Below are positions 26,837 to 35,690 of a stretch of 64,000 nt of DNA, piece after piece (within the stretch, counting starts at the first letter, position 1; each line of letters starts with the position of its first letter). Position numbers and translations under genes: made by a program. The DNA comes from Streptomyces sp. NBC_00258. GTDB lineage: Bacteria; Actinomycetota; Actinomycetes; Streptomycetales; Streptomycetaceae. The notes beneath the pieces are model-generated. The model did no database searches, was not told the DNA's origin, and worked only from the letters and a program-made list of their open reading frames with translations. The stretch spans positions 10,602,001-10,666,000 of the forward strand of contig NZ_CP108081.1 of assembly GCF_036182465.1 (NCBI RefSeq), read 5' to 3'.

Positions 26837-27250
26837 GTGGTGACAGATGCCGAGTGGACTCGGATTCGGAGGGGACTGCGCTTCGGGCAGGTTTTCGAGG
26901 GCACCGTCGTGAAGGTTCCTCGGCCTGGTGCGATCGGGATCTTCGTGGACATCGGACTGAGCGTCGGAGGCTTCGTCGACGTCCTGTTGCTTCCGGAACA
27001 GAGCGATGACTGGCCGACGGAAGGCACGGTTGCCGATTTCGAGATCTTGTGGGCCGATAGCCGCCAGCAGATCCGGCTGAAGCCGTCCGACTCTCGGTAT
27101 CTGCGGAACAACTTCACAGACCTCATGGGACGTATCCGTCCCAACTGGTCGTCCGAGGTCGGCCAACCCGTTCCCGACCCCGGGCCTCCGACCCAAGGTG
27201 AGGTGCGGGCCGCGCTTCGATCCGACGGACTGCCGACCGACTCCCCGTGA
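26837..27250 (+). CDS. S1-domain RNA-binding protein
   Basis: 137 residues from GTG 26837. Residues about 14-75 form an S1 OB-fold: FGQVFEGTVVKVPRPGAIGI, FVDIGLSVGGFVDVLLL and later VADFEILWADSRQQIRLKP, the five-strand pattern with a VxxV...G.FVDIG core. The C-terminal tail is Pro/Ser-rich. Small single-S1 proteins of this kind are common in Streptomyces and are thought to bind RNA. It lies alone just outside the R2 repeat. Confidence 0.75.
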   Translation: MVTDAEWTRIRRGLRFGQVFEGTVVKVPRPGAIGIFVDIGLSVGGFVDVLLLPEQSDDWPTEGTVADFEILWADSRQQIRLKPSDSRYLRNNFTDLMGRIRPNWSSEVGQPVPDPGPPTQGEVRAALRSDGLPTDSP

Positions 27251-27330
27251 GGTCCGGTGACGTTTCTGATCGTCGTGGCGGGAGCTGGTGCCGCATCAGG
27301 CGACGTTCGCCCTGGTTATGACCGGTGGTG

Positions 27331-27776
27331 TCAGCTCGTGCTGAGTGGTTCGGCTTGCTCGGTGTCGAGCTGGTGGTCGGCCCAGATGTAGCTTTCGGGA
27401 AGCAGGTCGGTGATGGAGACGGTCCGGAGGCGGTCGGCTGCCCCGACGATAACCCTCAGGGCCGGGAAGTACGGGAAGTAGTCGACAAGGACCTGGCGAC
27501 ACCGTCCACACGGGGGAACGACCCCCTGGTCGCGGTCGCCCACGGCGACGATCGTGTCCAGCTCGTGGGCCCCTGGGCGGCTGCCGTGCCGAGGAGAACC
27601 AACTCGGCGCAGGGGCCGCCGGTGAAGTGGTAGGCGTTCACCGCGGTGAGGATCCGGCCGTCCTGGGCACGGGCCGCGGCCGCCATGGTGTGGTTGTCGC
27701 CCCGGCATCGAGTGCGCGCGACGTGCGCCGCGGCCTGGATGAGTTCGTGGTCGACGTGATGGGTCTGCGTGGTCAT
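27331..27776 (-). pseudogene. Blasticidin-S deaminase-like cytidine deaminase, frameshifted
   Basis: The N-terminal frame from ATG 27776 reads MTTQTHHVDHELIQAA to NAYHFTGGPCAELVLLGTAA, including the catalytic Cys-Ala-Glu of cytidine deaminases. After about 27590 the match continues in another frame: HELDTIVAVGDRDQGVV, then PPCGRCRQVLVDYFP (the two zinc Cys) and LLPESYIWADHQ. Restoring one G in the run CAGGGG rejoins the parts. YHFTGGPCAEL with CGRCRQVL and an LLPxxYxW end is much closer to fungal blasticidin-S deaminase than to housekeeping Cdd. Either a recent pseudogene or a base-call error. Confidence 0.7.
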
Positions 27777-28104
27777 CTTCTCTGCCTTCGTCAGGATCAT
27801 CCGACGTTGACCCGCGTCACGATCGCGCGCAAGCGGATATCAGCTGTGTGCTTGTTCCGCGAGATGAAGTAGCGGCGGATCACGCTGTCCTCCTCCGTTT
27901 CAGGGCGATGCAAGCCTGCCTGGGGCGAGTCCCGTTGCCTCGGTGTGGCGTCGTCAACAGAGCCTGTCTGGCCGCTGCTGCTGGTGCGCGCCGGGCGTGG
28001 GCGGCCACTGCGGACCTCGACTGCCGTGGTCTGCCCGCCTGGCCGCAGGTTTCCCGTCCGATAGGCACCGTGCGGCAGGCGCGGATGGCACGCACGCTCC
28101 ACAT

Positions 28105-28488
28105 ATGGGGGCTGACGAGGTGCCGCAGTTGGGCGGCAAGCAGAGGTTCACGTGCCTGTTCTGCGGACTGTCGCAGGATCGGGTGCCGACGCTGGAGCAG
28201 GACTGGGTGCTGTTGGAGCCGGGCGTGGATGTTCTGGCACACCTGGTGCCGGCCGAGTATCGGTGGATCGGGCTGTCGGACGGTCGGGTGACGGTGTACG
28301 CGGTGTGCCCTCCGGACAGCTCGCAGCGGTGCCGGATCGAGCATCGGCTGGCCTGTCCGGGGCAGCAACTGCCGGACTTGTGGCCTTGGTTGACGGCATT
28401 GCGGGGGGAGAACGCGCGCCGGGCCGAGCGGGAGGCGAACGCGGAGCCGCCTGTGCCGGTGGAGGTGGAGTTGCCGGACGTCGGGTAG
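28105..28488 (+). CDS. DUF6083 zinc-finger-like protein (possibly 5'-truncated)
   Basis: About 127 residues from ATG 28105; the frame is open upstream to 27943 without matching content. FTCLFCGLSQDRVPT carries a CxxC, followed by VPAEYRWIGLSDG, CRIEHRLACPG and LPDLWPWLTALRGENARRAE, the pattern of DUF6083 proteins abundant in Streptomyces. No ribosome site is evident at the chosen start. Function unknown. Confidence 0.65.
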   Translation: MGADEVPQLGGKQRFTCLFCGLSQDRVPTLEQDWVLLEPGVDVLAHLVPAEYRWIGLSDGRVTVYAVCPPDSSQRCRIEHRLACPGQQLPDLWPWLTALRGENARRAEREANAEPPVPVEVELPDVG

Positions 28489-28712
28489 TGACGATGCTCC
28501 GGGTCGGCCTGCACGGGGCCGTTCCAGGGGGTATCAGGACGCCCCCGCATCGGACTCCGGCGCGAGGGCGTTTCGCACATCAGGGCCGACTGCTCCCGGA
28601 CGTTGCGGAGGATGTCGTGGCGGCCCAGCCCGTCGGCGTTGCCGGTGCACTGCAGTCATCCTGTGCAGACTCGGCAGGCAGGTTCGGAGCGGTCTCCGGG
28701 GCCGGCCCACCT

Positions 28713-29726
28713 CTACTGCAGTGCGTGGACCGCGGCTGAGAACACCGGGGGCATCCGGGATGCTGCGGGGACGATGAGGCGGGCGGTGCCAGGTCGGCGG
28801 CCGGCGGCCAGCAGGGCTCCGGTCAGCAGTCGGTGGCGCCGGGTCAGCCGGGTCCAGGCGCGCTCGTACGCGTCCGGTCGCCCGGCGGCCAGGCAGCGGA
28901 CGGCGGCCCCGGCCGTCGCCAGTGCGAGGGCGATGCCCTCGCCGGTGAGGGCGTCCAGATAGCCCGCGGCGTCGCCGACGAGCAGGACCCGCCCGGCGGT
29001 TCTGCGCCGCACCCGCTGCCGCAGTGGTCCGGCGCCGCGTACCTCCGTCGCGGCCGTTCCGCGCAGCGACGCGGTGAGAGCGGGGAAGGCGGCCAGGTGC
29101 TCGTCGTACCCGCGACGGCTGCGGCTGAGGATCGCGACTCCCACCAGGTCGTCGGCGACCGGCGTCACATAGGCCTCGCCGTGCCGGGACCAGTGGACCT
29201 CCACGAAGTCCGTCCACGGTTCGACGCGGTAGTGGCGGCGCAGCCCGTAGCGGCCGTGGGGGCGGTTCGGCAGTTCCAGCCCCAGGCCGCGGCGCACCGG
29301 GGAGTGCAGGCCGTCGGCGGCGATCAGCCAACGGGCCGTGGTCCCGGCCGCGGTGACCGAGTCCGCGCTCTGGTGTACCGCGCCGACCTTGCCCGGCAGC
29401 ATGCGCACGCCGAGGTCGAGCGCGCGCCGGTGCAGTGCGGAGTGCAGCGTCGTACGGCGGATCCCCAGCCCGCCGCGGCCGCGGAAGGACGCTTCGGCGA
29501 AGGTGGCGCCGTCCACGTAGCGGATGCCGCGCAGTTCGCGGCCACCGGCGTCGACGCCCAGTGCTCGCAGCGCGGCGACTCCGCCGGGCATGACGCCTTC
29601 TCCGCAGGCCTTGTCCACGGGCGAGGTCCGGGGTTCGACGACGACGGCCTCCAGACCGGCGAGCGCGGCGTGGATGGCGGCGGCCAGACCGGCTGGTCCG
29701 CCGCCGGCCACCAGTACGTCGATCAC
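28713..29726 (-). CDS. srsC: FAD-dependent hydroxylase of phenolic-lipid synthesis (SrsC-like)
   Basis: 337 residues; GTG 29726 overlaps the methyltransferase stop by 4 nt (GTGA). FAD motifs: VLVAGGGPAGLAAAIHAA (dinucleotide fold, residues 4-20), EPRTSPVDKACGEGVMP, and the second flavin motif VLLVGDAAGYLDALTGEG. It belongs to the geranylgeranyl-reductase/monooxygenase group. Its order after a type III PKS and a methyltransferase matches srsABC of S. griseus, in which SrsC hydroxylates the alkylresorcinol ring on the way to methoxyhydroquinone/quinone lipids of the membrane. Confidence 0.85.
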   Translation of the reverse strand: MIDVLVAGGGPAGLAAAIHAALAGLEAVVVEPRTSPVDKACGEGVMPGGVAALRALGVDAGGRELRGIRYVDGATFAEASFRGRGGLGIRRTTLHSALHRRALDLGVRMLPGKVGAVHQSADSVTAAGTTARWLIAADGLHSPVRRGLGLELPNRPHGRYGLRRHYRVEPWTDFVEVHWSRHGEAYVTPVADDLVGVAILSRSRRGYDEHLAAFPALTASLRGTAATEVRGAGPLRQRVRRRTAGRVLLVGDAAGYLDALTGEGIALALATAGAAVRCLAAGRPDAYERAWTRLTRRHRLLTGALLAAGRRPGTARLIVPAASRMPPVFSAAVHALQ

Positions 29727-30262
29727 GCCGGAGCGGGTGTGGTCGAGGTGGTCGCGGTGGCGAGCGCCCGGTTCTCGCAGCGGATGCGTACGGAGAGCAG
29801 CGCGGCGTTGAGCACCGTGAACGCGGCTGCGGTGACCCACGCGGTGTGGACCAGGGGCAGCGCCACGCCTTCGGCGACGACGGCCACGTAGTTCGGGTGC
29901 CGCAGCCACCGCCAGCGGTAGGGGCCGCCGGTCACCAGTGGCAGGCCGGGGACAACGATCACCCGGGTGTTCCAGCGGGGTCCCAGGGTGTGGATGCACC
30001 ACCACCGCAGCGCCTGGGAGGCCGCCAGCACGGCCACCATCGGCCAGGCCAGGGCGGGTACGAAGGGGCGGTCGGCCAGCCACACCTCGGCCGGGCAGGC
30101 GATCAGCAGGCCGGTGTGGAGGGCGACCATCGCCGGGTAGTGGCCCTGCCCGGTCACGGTCGCGCCGCGGGCGGCGCTCCACCGCTCGTTGCGGCGGGCG
30201 ACGACGAGCTCGGCGACGCGCTCGCCGGCGACGGCCGCCACCAGGAGTCCGTACCAGATCAT
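29723..30262 (-). CDS. srsB: ICMT-like O-methyltransferase of phenolic-lipid synthesis (SrsB-like)
   Basis: 179 residues, integral membrane, with about five hydrophobic segments. The C-terminal block LGPRWNTRVIVVPGLPLV then GGPYRWRWLRHPNYVAVVAE is the SAM/isoprenylcysteine-methyltransferase-like signature (RHPxY). In srs operons this enzyme methylates the hydroxyl of the alkylresorcinol made by the PKS. It lies 45 nt after the PKS gene and overlaps the hydroxylase gene. Confidence 0.87.
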   Translation of the reverse strand: MIWYGLLVAAVAGERVAELVVARRNERWSAARGATVTGQGHYPAMVALHTGLLIACPAEVWLADRPFVPALAWPMVAVLAASQALRWWCIHTLGPRWNTRVIVVPGLPLVTGGPYRWRWLRHPNYVAVVAEGVALPLVHTAWVTAAAFTVLNAALLSVRIRCENRALATATTSTTPAPA

Positions 30263-30307
30263 GTGTCCGATGTCCTTCGTGTTCTTCGTGGCCTTCGACG
30301 GTTCGAA

Positions 30308-31393
30308 CTACCAGCGCAGCAGGACGAGTTCGCAGGCGAAGCCGGGGCCCATCGCCAGCAGTACACCCGGCGTGCCCGGCGGCGGGCGGCGTTCGGCCAG
30401 GGTGTCGCGCAGTACGTGGAGCACCGACGACGAGGAGAGGTTGCCCACGTCGGCCAGGTGACGCCAGGTCACATCGAGTGCCTCGTCAGGCAGGCCGAGG
30501 GCTTCGGTGACGGCCTGGAGGACCTTGGGGCCTCCCGGGTGGCACACCCAGGCGGTCACGTCCTTCGGCTTGATCCCGTGGTCGCCGAGGAACCCCTCGA
30601 CGTCATCGGCGAGGTACTGGCGCACCACATCGGGGACCCGGGGGTCGAGGACGACCTTGAAGCCGGAGTCCTTGATGTCCCAGCCCATGACGCGCCCGGT
30701 GTCCGGATACAGGTGGCTGCGGGTGTCCACGATCGTCGGGCCGGCGCTCTCGTCCCGGCGGCCGGGGCGGGCGGGACGGCCCGGGCGGTTCGCGCCGCAG
30801 GCGACGACCGCGGCGGCGCCGTCGCCGAACAGCCCGGTGGCGACCAGGTTGGCCATGGAGGCGTCGTTGCGCTGGAAGGTGAGCGAGCACAGTTCGACCG
30901 ACAGCAGCACCGCGACGTGGTCGGGCCGGCCCAGCAGGTAGTCGTGCATACGGGCCAGGCCGGCGGCGCCGCCGGCACAGCCCAGGCCGAACAGGGGCAG
31001 CCGTTTGACGTCCGGCCGCAGTCCGAGGCGGCCGGCCAGCCGGGCGTCGATCGAGGGGGTCGCGATGCCGGTGACGGAGGTGAAGATCAGCAGGTCCACG
31101 TCGGCTGCGGACAGACCGGCCATGTCCAGTGCGTCCCGGACGGCCTTGGTGCCCAGGTCGGTGGCAGCGGCGATGAAGACGTCGTTGGCGGCGCCGAATC
31201 CGTCCAGTTCCCCGTACCGTTCGAGCGGCAGCGTCATGTGTCGCGAGCGGACCTTCGCGCTGCGGTGCAGGCGGTCCAGGACCCGGCGGTCGGCGCCCTC
31301 GGGCAGACAGGTGCGGGCCACCATGTCGGTGATCTCGGACTGGGTGCGACGGTGCGGTGCGAGGGCACCGTGAACGGCGGCGATCCGCGTCAT
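30308..31393 (-). CDS. srsA: Type III polyketide synthase (alkylresorcinol synthase, SrsA-like)
   Basis: 361 residues, ATG 31393 after GGGAAC. A thiolase-fold chalcone-synthase homologue with the catalytic triad visible: Cys in LFGLGCAGGAAGLARMHDY, His in WVCHPGGPKVL and Asn in DVGNLSSSSVLHVL. The loop GDGAAAVVACG is also conserved. With its two downstream partners it forms the srs-type operon making phenolic lipids from long-chain acyl starters and malonyl/methylmalonyl-CoA. These lipids sit in the membrane and affect beta-lactam tolerance in S. griseus. Confidence 0.92.
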   Translation of the reverse strand: MTRIAAVHGALAPHRRTQSEITDMVARTCLPEGADRRVLDRLHRSAKVRSRHMTLPLERYGELDGFGAANDVFIAAATDLGTKAVRDALDMAGLSAADVDLLIFTSVTGIATPSIDARLAGRLGLRPDVKRLPLFGLGCAGGAAGLARMHDYLLGRPDHVAVLLSVELCSLTFQRNDASMANLVATGLFGDGAAAVVACGANRPGRPARPGRRDESAGPTIVDTRSHLYPDTGRVMGWDIKDSGFKVVLDPRVPDVVRQYLADDVEGFLGDHGIKPKDVTAWVCHPGGPKVLQAVTEALGLPDEALDVTWRHLADVGNLSSSSVLHVLRDTLAERRPPPGTPGVLLAMGPGFACELVLLRW

Positions 31394-31419
31394 ATGGTTC
31401 CCGTCCGGTTACCGGCTCT

Positions 31420-31459
31420 GGTGAGTTGCCACCCACTGTGGTGAGTTGCTCCCCACGTG
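31420..31459. repeat. Two tandem 20-bp repeats in the srsA/UbiA intergenic region
   Basis: GGTGAGTTGCCACCCACTGT and GGTGAGTTGCTCCCCACGTG stand head to tail 27-66 nt upstream of srsA. Spacing of two helical turns would put two regulator molecules on one face. Probable control site of the divergent promoters. Confidence 0.5.
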
Positions 31460-31562
31460 TTCCCCGGCTCGGGACGTCGACACCATGAATCGCCCGTCCG
31501 GCCGTTCCTCCCGGGGGCGTGTGCTCCAGCCGGATGGGGCCCTGGCGCCTACGATCGGCCGG

Positions 31563-32429
31563 GTGGGCACTCCCGAGCAGTTTACGGGCGGCCCGGCCGC
31601 GAGTTGGGCCGGCCGGGTGGGCGGCCTGGCCGGATCATGTCACCCCGGGCCTGTCGTGGCGGTCACCGCGTTGATGGCTGCTCTGGCCGTCACCGCCGGT
31701 CAGAGCCTCGCGCGTTGCGTCCTGACCGCAGCAGCCGTGCTGACCGGGCAGCTGTCCGTCGGCTGGTGCAACGACGCGTTCGACGCGCGTCGGGACATCG
31801 CCGTCGGCCGCCGCGGCAAACCCGTCGCCGACGGCACGGTCGGTGTGACCGAGGTGTGGGTGGCCGCGTATGCAGCGCTGGCGCTGTGCGTGCCGCTCTC
31901 GTTCGCCTGCGGCCTGTGGGCGGGCGCCGTTCACCTGACGGGGGTGGCGGCGGCGTGGGCGTACGACCTGCGGCTCAAGGCGACTGCATGGTCCTGGGTG
32001 CCGTACGCGGTGGGTTTCGCCGCCCTCCCGGCGTTCGTGGCGCTGGGCCTGCCGGGACAGCCGTGGCCCGCATGGTGGGTCGTCACCGCCGGGGCGTTGC
32101 TGGGAGTCGGGGCCCATCTGGGGGACGTACTGCCGGACATCCGCGGGGATCTGGCGACGGGCGTACGGGGATGGCCGCACCGGCTGGGCCCGGACGGCGC
32201 GCGGCTGCTGCTGCCGGTGCCGCTGGTGGCCGCGTCCGCGGTGCTGGTGCTGGGGCCCGCCGGACCACCCGGCCGGTGGGGAGTGGCGGCGCTCGCGGTG
32301 GCCCTCCTGGTCGCGGTGGCAGGGACGGTGCTGGGACGGGTCCGGGAACGGGCGGCGTTCGCGGCAGCGGTCGCCGTGGCGGTGGTGGACGTGGCGCTAC
32401 TGCTGCTGCGCGGTGACGGAATCGCCTGA
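31563..32429 (+). CDS. UbiA-family prenyltransferase
   Basis: About 288 residues if started at GTG 31563; an ATG at 31485 is possible and no start has a clear ribosome site. About eight membrane helices. The first Asp-rich site reads GWCNDAFDARRDIAVGRRG (NDxxD type) and the second DVLPDIRGDLATG, the prenyl-diphosphate/Mg2+ sites of UbiA enzymes. It probably prenylates an aromatic or other polar acceptor. Divergent from srsABC, so it may act on or beside the phenolic-lipid pathway. Confidence 0.8.
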   Translation: MGTPEQFTGGPAASWAGRVGGLAGSCHPGPVVAVTALMAALAVTAGQSLARCVLTAAAVLTGQLSVGWCNDAFDARRDIAVGRRGKPVADGTVGVTEVWVAAYAALALCVPLSFACGLWAGAVHLTGVAAAWAYDLRLKATAWSWVPYAVGFAALPAFVALGLPGQPWPAWWVVTAGALLGVGAHLGDVLPDIRGDLATGVRGWPHRLGPDGARLLLPVPLVAASAVLVLGPAGPPGRWGVAALAVALLVAVAGTVLGRVRERAAFAAAVAVAVVDVALLLLRGDGIA

Positions 32430-32665
32430 CCGCGCCGCCTCACCGACCTGCCCCACCGGCTCCGTTCTGCGGCGTCGTGGACGTGGTGCTCGGCCGGGTC
32501 GAGCGCGTGATCGCGGGAGCGTGACGCGGCTGGTGTGCGGCGGCATGTGGGGGGATCGCCGTATTCCGTCATACGGCGCGCTGCGCCTTCGAGGCCCGAG
32601 CGTTTGTGCCTCGTGTGTGCCTCACTCCTGGTCTTCCCGCGGCCATGGGGCCCGTGCCTGGTGCG

Positions 32666-33298
32666 TCAGGGATCCAGCTCCGCCGCCGTCGGTTCTCCGC
32701 GGGGGAGGACCAGTGCCCTCAGCACTGCAGGGCCCGGTGGTCTGTAGACCAGGCCGATGCTGCGCCATCCCCGCGACTGGAACCCGGCACAGGCCGCACG
32801 ATGGGTCCGGTCCACGAGGGTCGCGCCCAGCAGGGCGCGGTGGTCGGTGAGCAGCCGCTCCTGCAGACGGTCGGCCAGGCCCTGGTGCCGCTCGGTTGGG
32901 CGGACAAGCATCCCGCGGATGGCGAAGACCCGTCCGGACGCGGTGAGTTGCTCGACGTCTTTCGGGAGCGTCCCCCGGAATCCGCTCCACCAGGAACCGT
33001 CACGCGGCACGGGGAATCCGTACGCGCACCCCACCAGGTCCGGTGCCTCAGCGGTCAGCATGGCGAACCCCGGTCGCCAGATGTCACGTGTGAGACGGCG
33101 CAGGAAGTTCTGCCGGCCGCGGTACTCCCGACCGGGCACTGTGGCGCAGGACTCCTCATACAGGTCCGCCAGATCCTCCTGAAGCCCCTCGGCCTGCCAG
33201 CGGTTGAGGCGGCGCAGGCTCAGGGGTGCCGTGCGCGTGGCGGGTGGCTGGTGGCCTGCCCTTATGGGTGATCGGGTCGGCCTGGGCGGGGCCGTCAC
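32666..33298 (-). CDS. GNAT-family acetyltransferase
   Basis: 210 residues; GTG 33298 overlaps the STAS gene's stop by 4 nt (GTGA). After a Pro/Arg-rich lead, LADLYEESCATVPGREYRG, then LVGCAYGFPVPRD and FAIRGMLVRPTERHQGLADRL form the GNAT core: beta4 followed by the acetyl-CoA loop (R/Q-x-x-G-L/A), here ERHQGL. The acceptor is unknown. Confidence 0.75.
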   Translation of the reverse strand: MTAPPRPTRSPIRAGHQPPATRTAPLSLRRLNRWQAEGLQEDLADLYEESCATVPGREYRGRQNFLRRLTRDIWRPGFAMLTAEAPDLVGCAYGFPVPRDGSWWSGFRGTLPKDVEQLTASGRVFAIRGMLVRPTERHQGLADRLQERLLTDHRALLGATLVDRTHRAACAGFQSRGWRSIGLVYRPPGPAVLRALVLPRGEPTAAELDP

Positions 33299-33720
33299 AG
33301 CACACCGCCCAGGCGAGGGGGCCAGGCCGGGGCGACTCGGTGTGCGGCCTCGTACAGGGGAGGGAGCTGTGAGGGAGGCCGGCTTCCGGCGAGGGCGTCC
33401 GGGAGAGTGAGGAAGAGCGAGCCGGAGCCGGTGAGGGTGACGAGGCGTTCCAGCGCCGGGCTCGGGTGGAGTAGTCGTAAGGACCCTCCGGCCGCGGCGG
33501 TGTGCAGCAGGGAGTACAGGAAGGCGTTGAGGCCGCTGCAGTCGCAGAAGGTCACGCCGGTTACGTTGACGTCGATGGCGCGGATGCCGTCGTGCAGGCA
33601 CCGTTCCAGTGACGCGCGCACCAGGGGTGCCGAGTTCAGGTCGATCTCGCCGGTCAGGGTGACCAGTGTCCGGTTGCCGGTGTCGTGCCGGTGGACGTTC
33701 AGAGCGGGTGGGATGCGCAT
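33295..33720 (-). CDS. STAS-domain anti-sigma-factor antagonist
   Basis: About 141 residues from ATG 33720 (GAGG upstream); GTG 33765 is an alternative. The fold reads TLVTLTGEIDLNSAPLVRAS, IDVNVTGVTFCDCSGLNAFL, then AAAGGSLRLLHPSPALERL. The DCSGL loop carries the Ser phosphorylated in SpoIIAA-type proteins. It would bind an anti-sigma kinase and free a stress sigma factor. It is coupled to a GNAT gene, an unusual partner. Confidence 0.85.
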   Translation of the reverse strand: MRIPPALNVHRHDTGNRTLVTLTGEIDLNSAPLVRASLERCLHDGIRAIDVNVTGVTFCDCSGLNAFLYSLLHTAAAGGSLRLLHPSPALERLVTLTGSGSLFLTLPDALAGSRPPSQLPPLYEAAHRVAPAWPPRLGGVL

Positions 33721-34298
33721 GGGCAGGGTGCCTCGGTTCACGGGACCGTGCGGGACTTCGGGCACGGTCGTACTGTGGTGCGGGCAGGTGAAGGGCCGGT
33801 CCAGCAGCGGATGTTCAGGGGCGTAGGACTCAGCCGGTCCCTCGGGGATGCGCAGGTCGACCGGACGAACGATCCGCTCGCCGCAGGCATGTACACCAAG
33901 CAGCGCTGGTCCGCCGGGGTCTGGGGACGTCCGTACGCAGCATAGCCCTGGGGCCGGTCCCGCGGTTGGCCCGGGAGAGGGGTACCAGGATGTTTACACG
34001 GCGGTGATCGGGCGGCCCCGATACGTCCCGCTCTGGACACGGGTGGGCGGTGGCCCGCCGATCCGTGTGACAGGCTCGCAGTGCTGCCCACCGACGCGGT
34101 CAGCGATTCGGCTTCGTCGCCATGCCGGTTGTGTGAGCGCCGCCTCTGACAAGGGACCGGCGCTCGGCCGAGGGCGGGCGGCATCGGTGAGTGCCATGCG
34201 CGGCCGACAGCCACCGGCTGCGGTCACTGCTCGCAGATGAAACACCGTCAGCGGGGCAGCCGTCCCGTGTAGCGCAGGCACCACTGAAGGAGCCTTGC
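33721..34298. other. Intergenic stretch without a gene
   Basis: No frame has convincing coding content. The right end holds the ribosome site AAGGAGCC of the broken DUF4236 gene. Confidence 0.6.
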
Positions 34299-34489
34299 AT
34301 GCCTCTGTCCTTCAACAAGGCCACTCGGACTTACCCGGGGTGCGCCTGAACATCAACAAGGGCCGGTCGGCCACCATCAGGAGCGGGAAGCACGCGCATC
34401 GCAGCGTCGACACGGGTGGGCAGCCTGCCGAGTCGGTCCACCTGCCCGGTGCGTCCTCTTGGCGGCGCACTCCCCGCCGGGGCCGCTGA
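34299..34489 (+). pseudogene. DUF4236 small protein gene, frameshifted
   Basis: AAGGAGCCTTGC then ATG 34299 begins MPLSFNKATRTYPG and hits a stop at 34347. In another frame the protein continues GVRLNINKGRSATIRSGKHA, then HLPGASSWRRTPRRG. Together these give the DUF4236 layout (MPLxFRKSxRxxPGVRLNxxxxxxSxTxGG, then GxSYRKTRR). One missing G in the run CCGGGGTG explains the break. The function of the family is unknown. Confidence 0.65.
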
Positions 34490-34783
34490 CCGTCCCCGGG
34501 CCCGGCGTCCGTGGTTTCCGAACAACCTGTGGGGCCTTGTCGAGTTCTCCGCAGGCGGTGCCGACGCACGCTCAACTGGTCCTGCAGAGCTCGTGCCTGG
34601 GCCGGTGCGCATCGGCCGATCTCGTCCGATGCGCACAGTTCCACCCTGCAGGAGGACGCTTCCACGCGACCGCGAATCGCTCCCATGACCTCCATCAAAC
34701 CTCGCGTCAACCTCGCTGCGAGCGGGGACAAGTCCGGCCGTCACGCGGTGATCGCCGGGCACCGAAACTATCAAGGGATATTG

Positions 34784-35587
34784 ATGGAGAACCTCATAGA
34801 CGAAGAGGAACGGGCGCCCAAGCGCAAGGTGCTCGACCTGACTGTTGTGCAAGTAGTGGCGAGCGCACTCGCGACCGTGGTGGGCGCCGTGCTGGCATCC
34901 CTGCTGGGGGTGACCGGGACGATCATCGGCGCCGCTGTGGTCAGTACCAGCGCGACCACCGGCGCGGCGGTCTTCTCGCATGCGTTCCGACGCACGGGCG
35001 AGGGGATCCGTGGCCGGGTGCCGCCCGTAGGAGTACCGAGGACACCGGGCGAGGAGCGGGCGGAACACCGCGCGGACGCCCGGGCGGCGTTCGGCCTGTC
35101 GGCGGACGCTGCGGCCGCCGACCCGGCACCGCCTCACACGCCCCCCGAAACGCCCCCCGAAGATGAGTCGGTCACCACCTATCGGGGCGGCTCGGCCCGG
35201 GGGTCCATCGGCTGGAAGAAGTACGCCCTGGCGACGGGCCTGGTGTTCGCCCTGGCGATGGTCACGGTGACGGCGGTCGAGCTGATCATGGGCAAGCCTG
35301 TCGCGGCCGTGGTCAAGAACGAGCCGGGCAGGGGAACCTCGGTGGGCGGTGGCACGGCCGGTACCCCCGGTCCAGCCGACAGCGGCACACCGACCCCGGA
35401 TGCGTCCAGTGGCACGGCGCCGCAGACGAGCATCTCTGCTTCGCCGGATAGGAGTTCGGCGCAGGAGACCAGTTCTGGTCCCAGTCCCAGCTCCAGCCCC
35501 ACCTCCAGTTCCCGGGCCTCGGTCTCGTCCGTGCCGTCCAGCGGCGGTGCCGTGAGCAGTTCCGACGGCACCGCTGATGAGCGATGA
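34784..35587 (+). CDS. Two-helix membrane protein with Ser/Pro-rich exterior tail
   Basis: 267 residues from ATG 34784 (AAGGGAT ahead). An acidic start MENLIDEEERAPKRKVLDL precedes a long hydrophobic hairpin (about 19-60, VGAVLASLLGVTGTIIGAAV). A Pro/Ala-rich linker (70-130), one more membrane helix (about 145-165, KKYALATGLVFALAMVTVTA) and a low-complexity Thr/Ser/Pro tail to the end follow. I do not recognise the family. The tail looks cell-wall-spanning. Confidence 0.6.
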   Translation: MENLIDEEERAPKRKVLDLTVVQVVASALATVVGAVLASLLGVTGTIIGAAVVSTSATTGAAVFSHAFRRTGEGIRGRVPPVGVPRTPGEERAEHRADARAAFGLSADAAAADPAPPHTPPETPPEDESVTTYRGGSARGSIGWKKYALATGLVFALAMVTVTAVELIMGKPVAAVVKNEPGRGTSVGGGTAGTPGPADSGTPTPDASSGTAPQTSISASPDRSSAQETSSGPSPSSSPTSSSRASVSSVPSSGGAVSSSDGTADER

Positions 35588-35690
35588 GGAGCCGGTGCGG
35601 AATCTCTTGAATGCGGGCCTTCGCCGGCGGAGGGGGCGTCGCTTTGCAAGCGTTGAAGCGCCTCTTGTGTTGTGCCGGCGGTCGAGGCAG

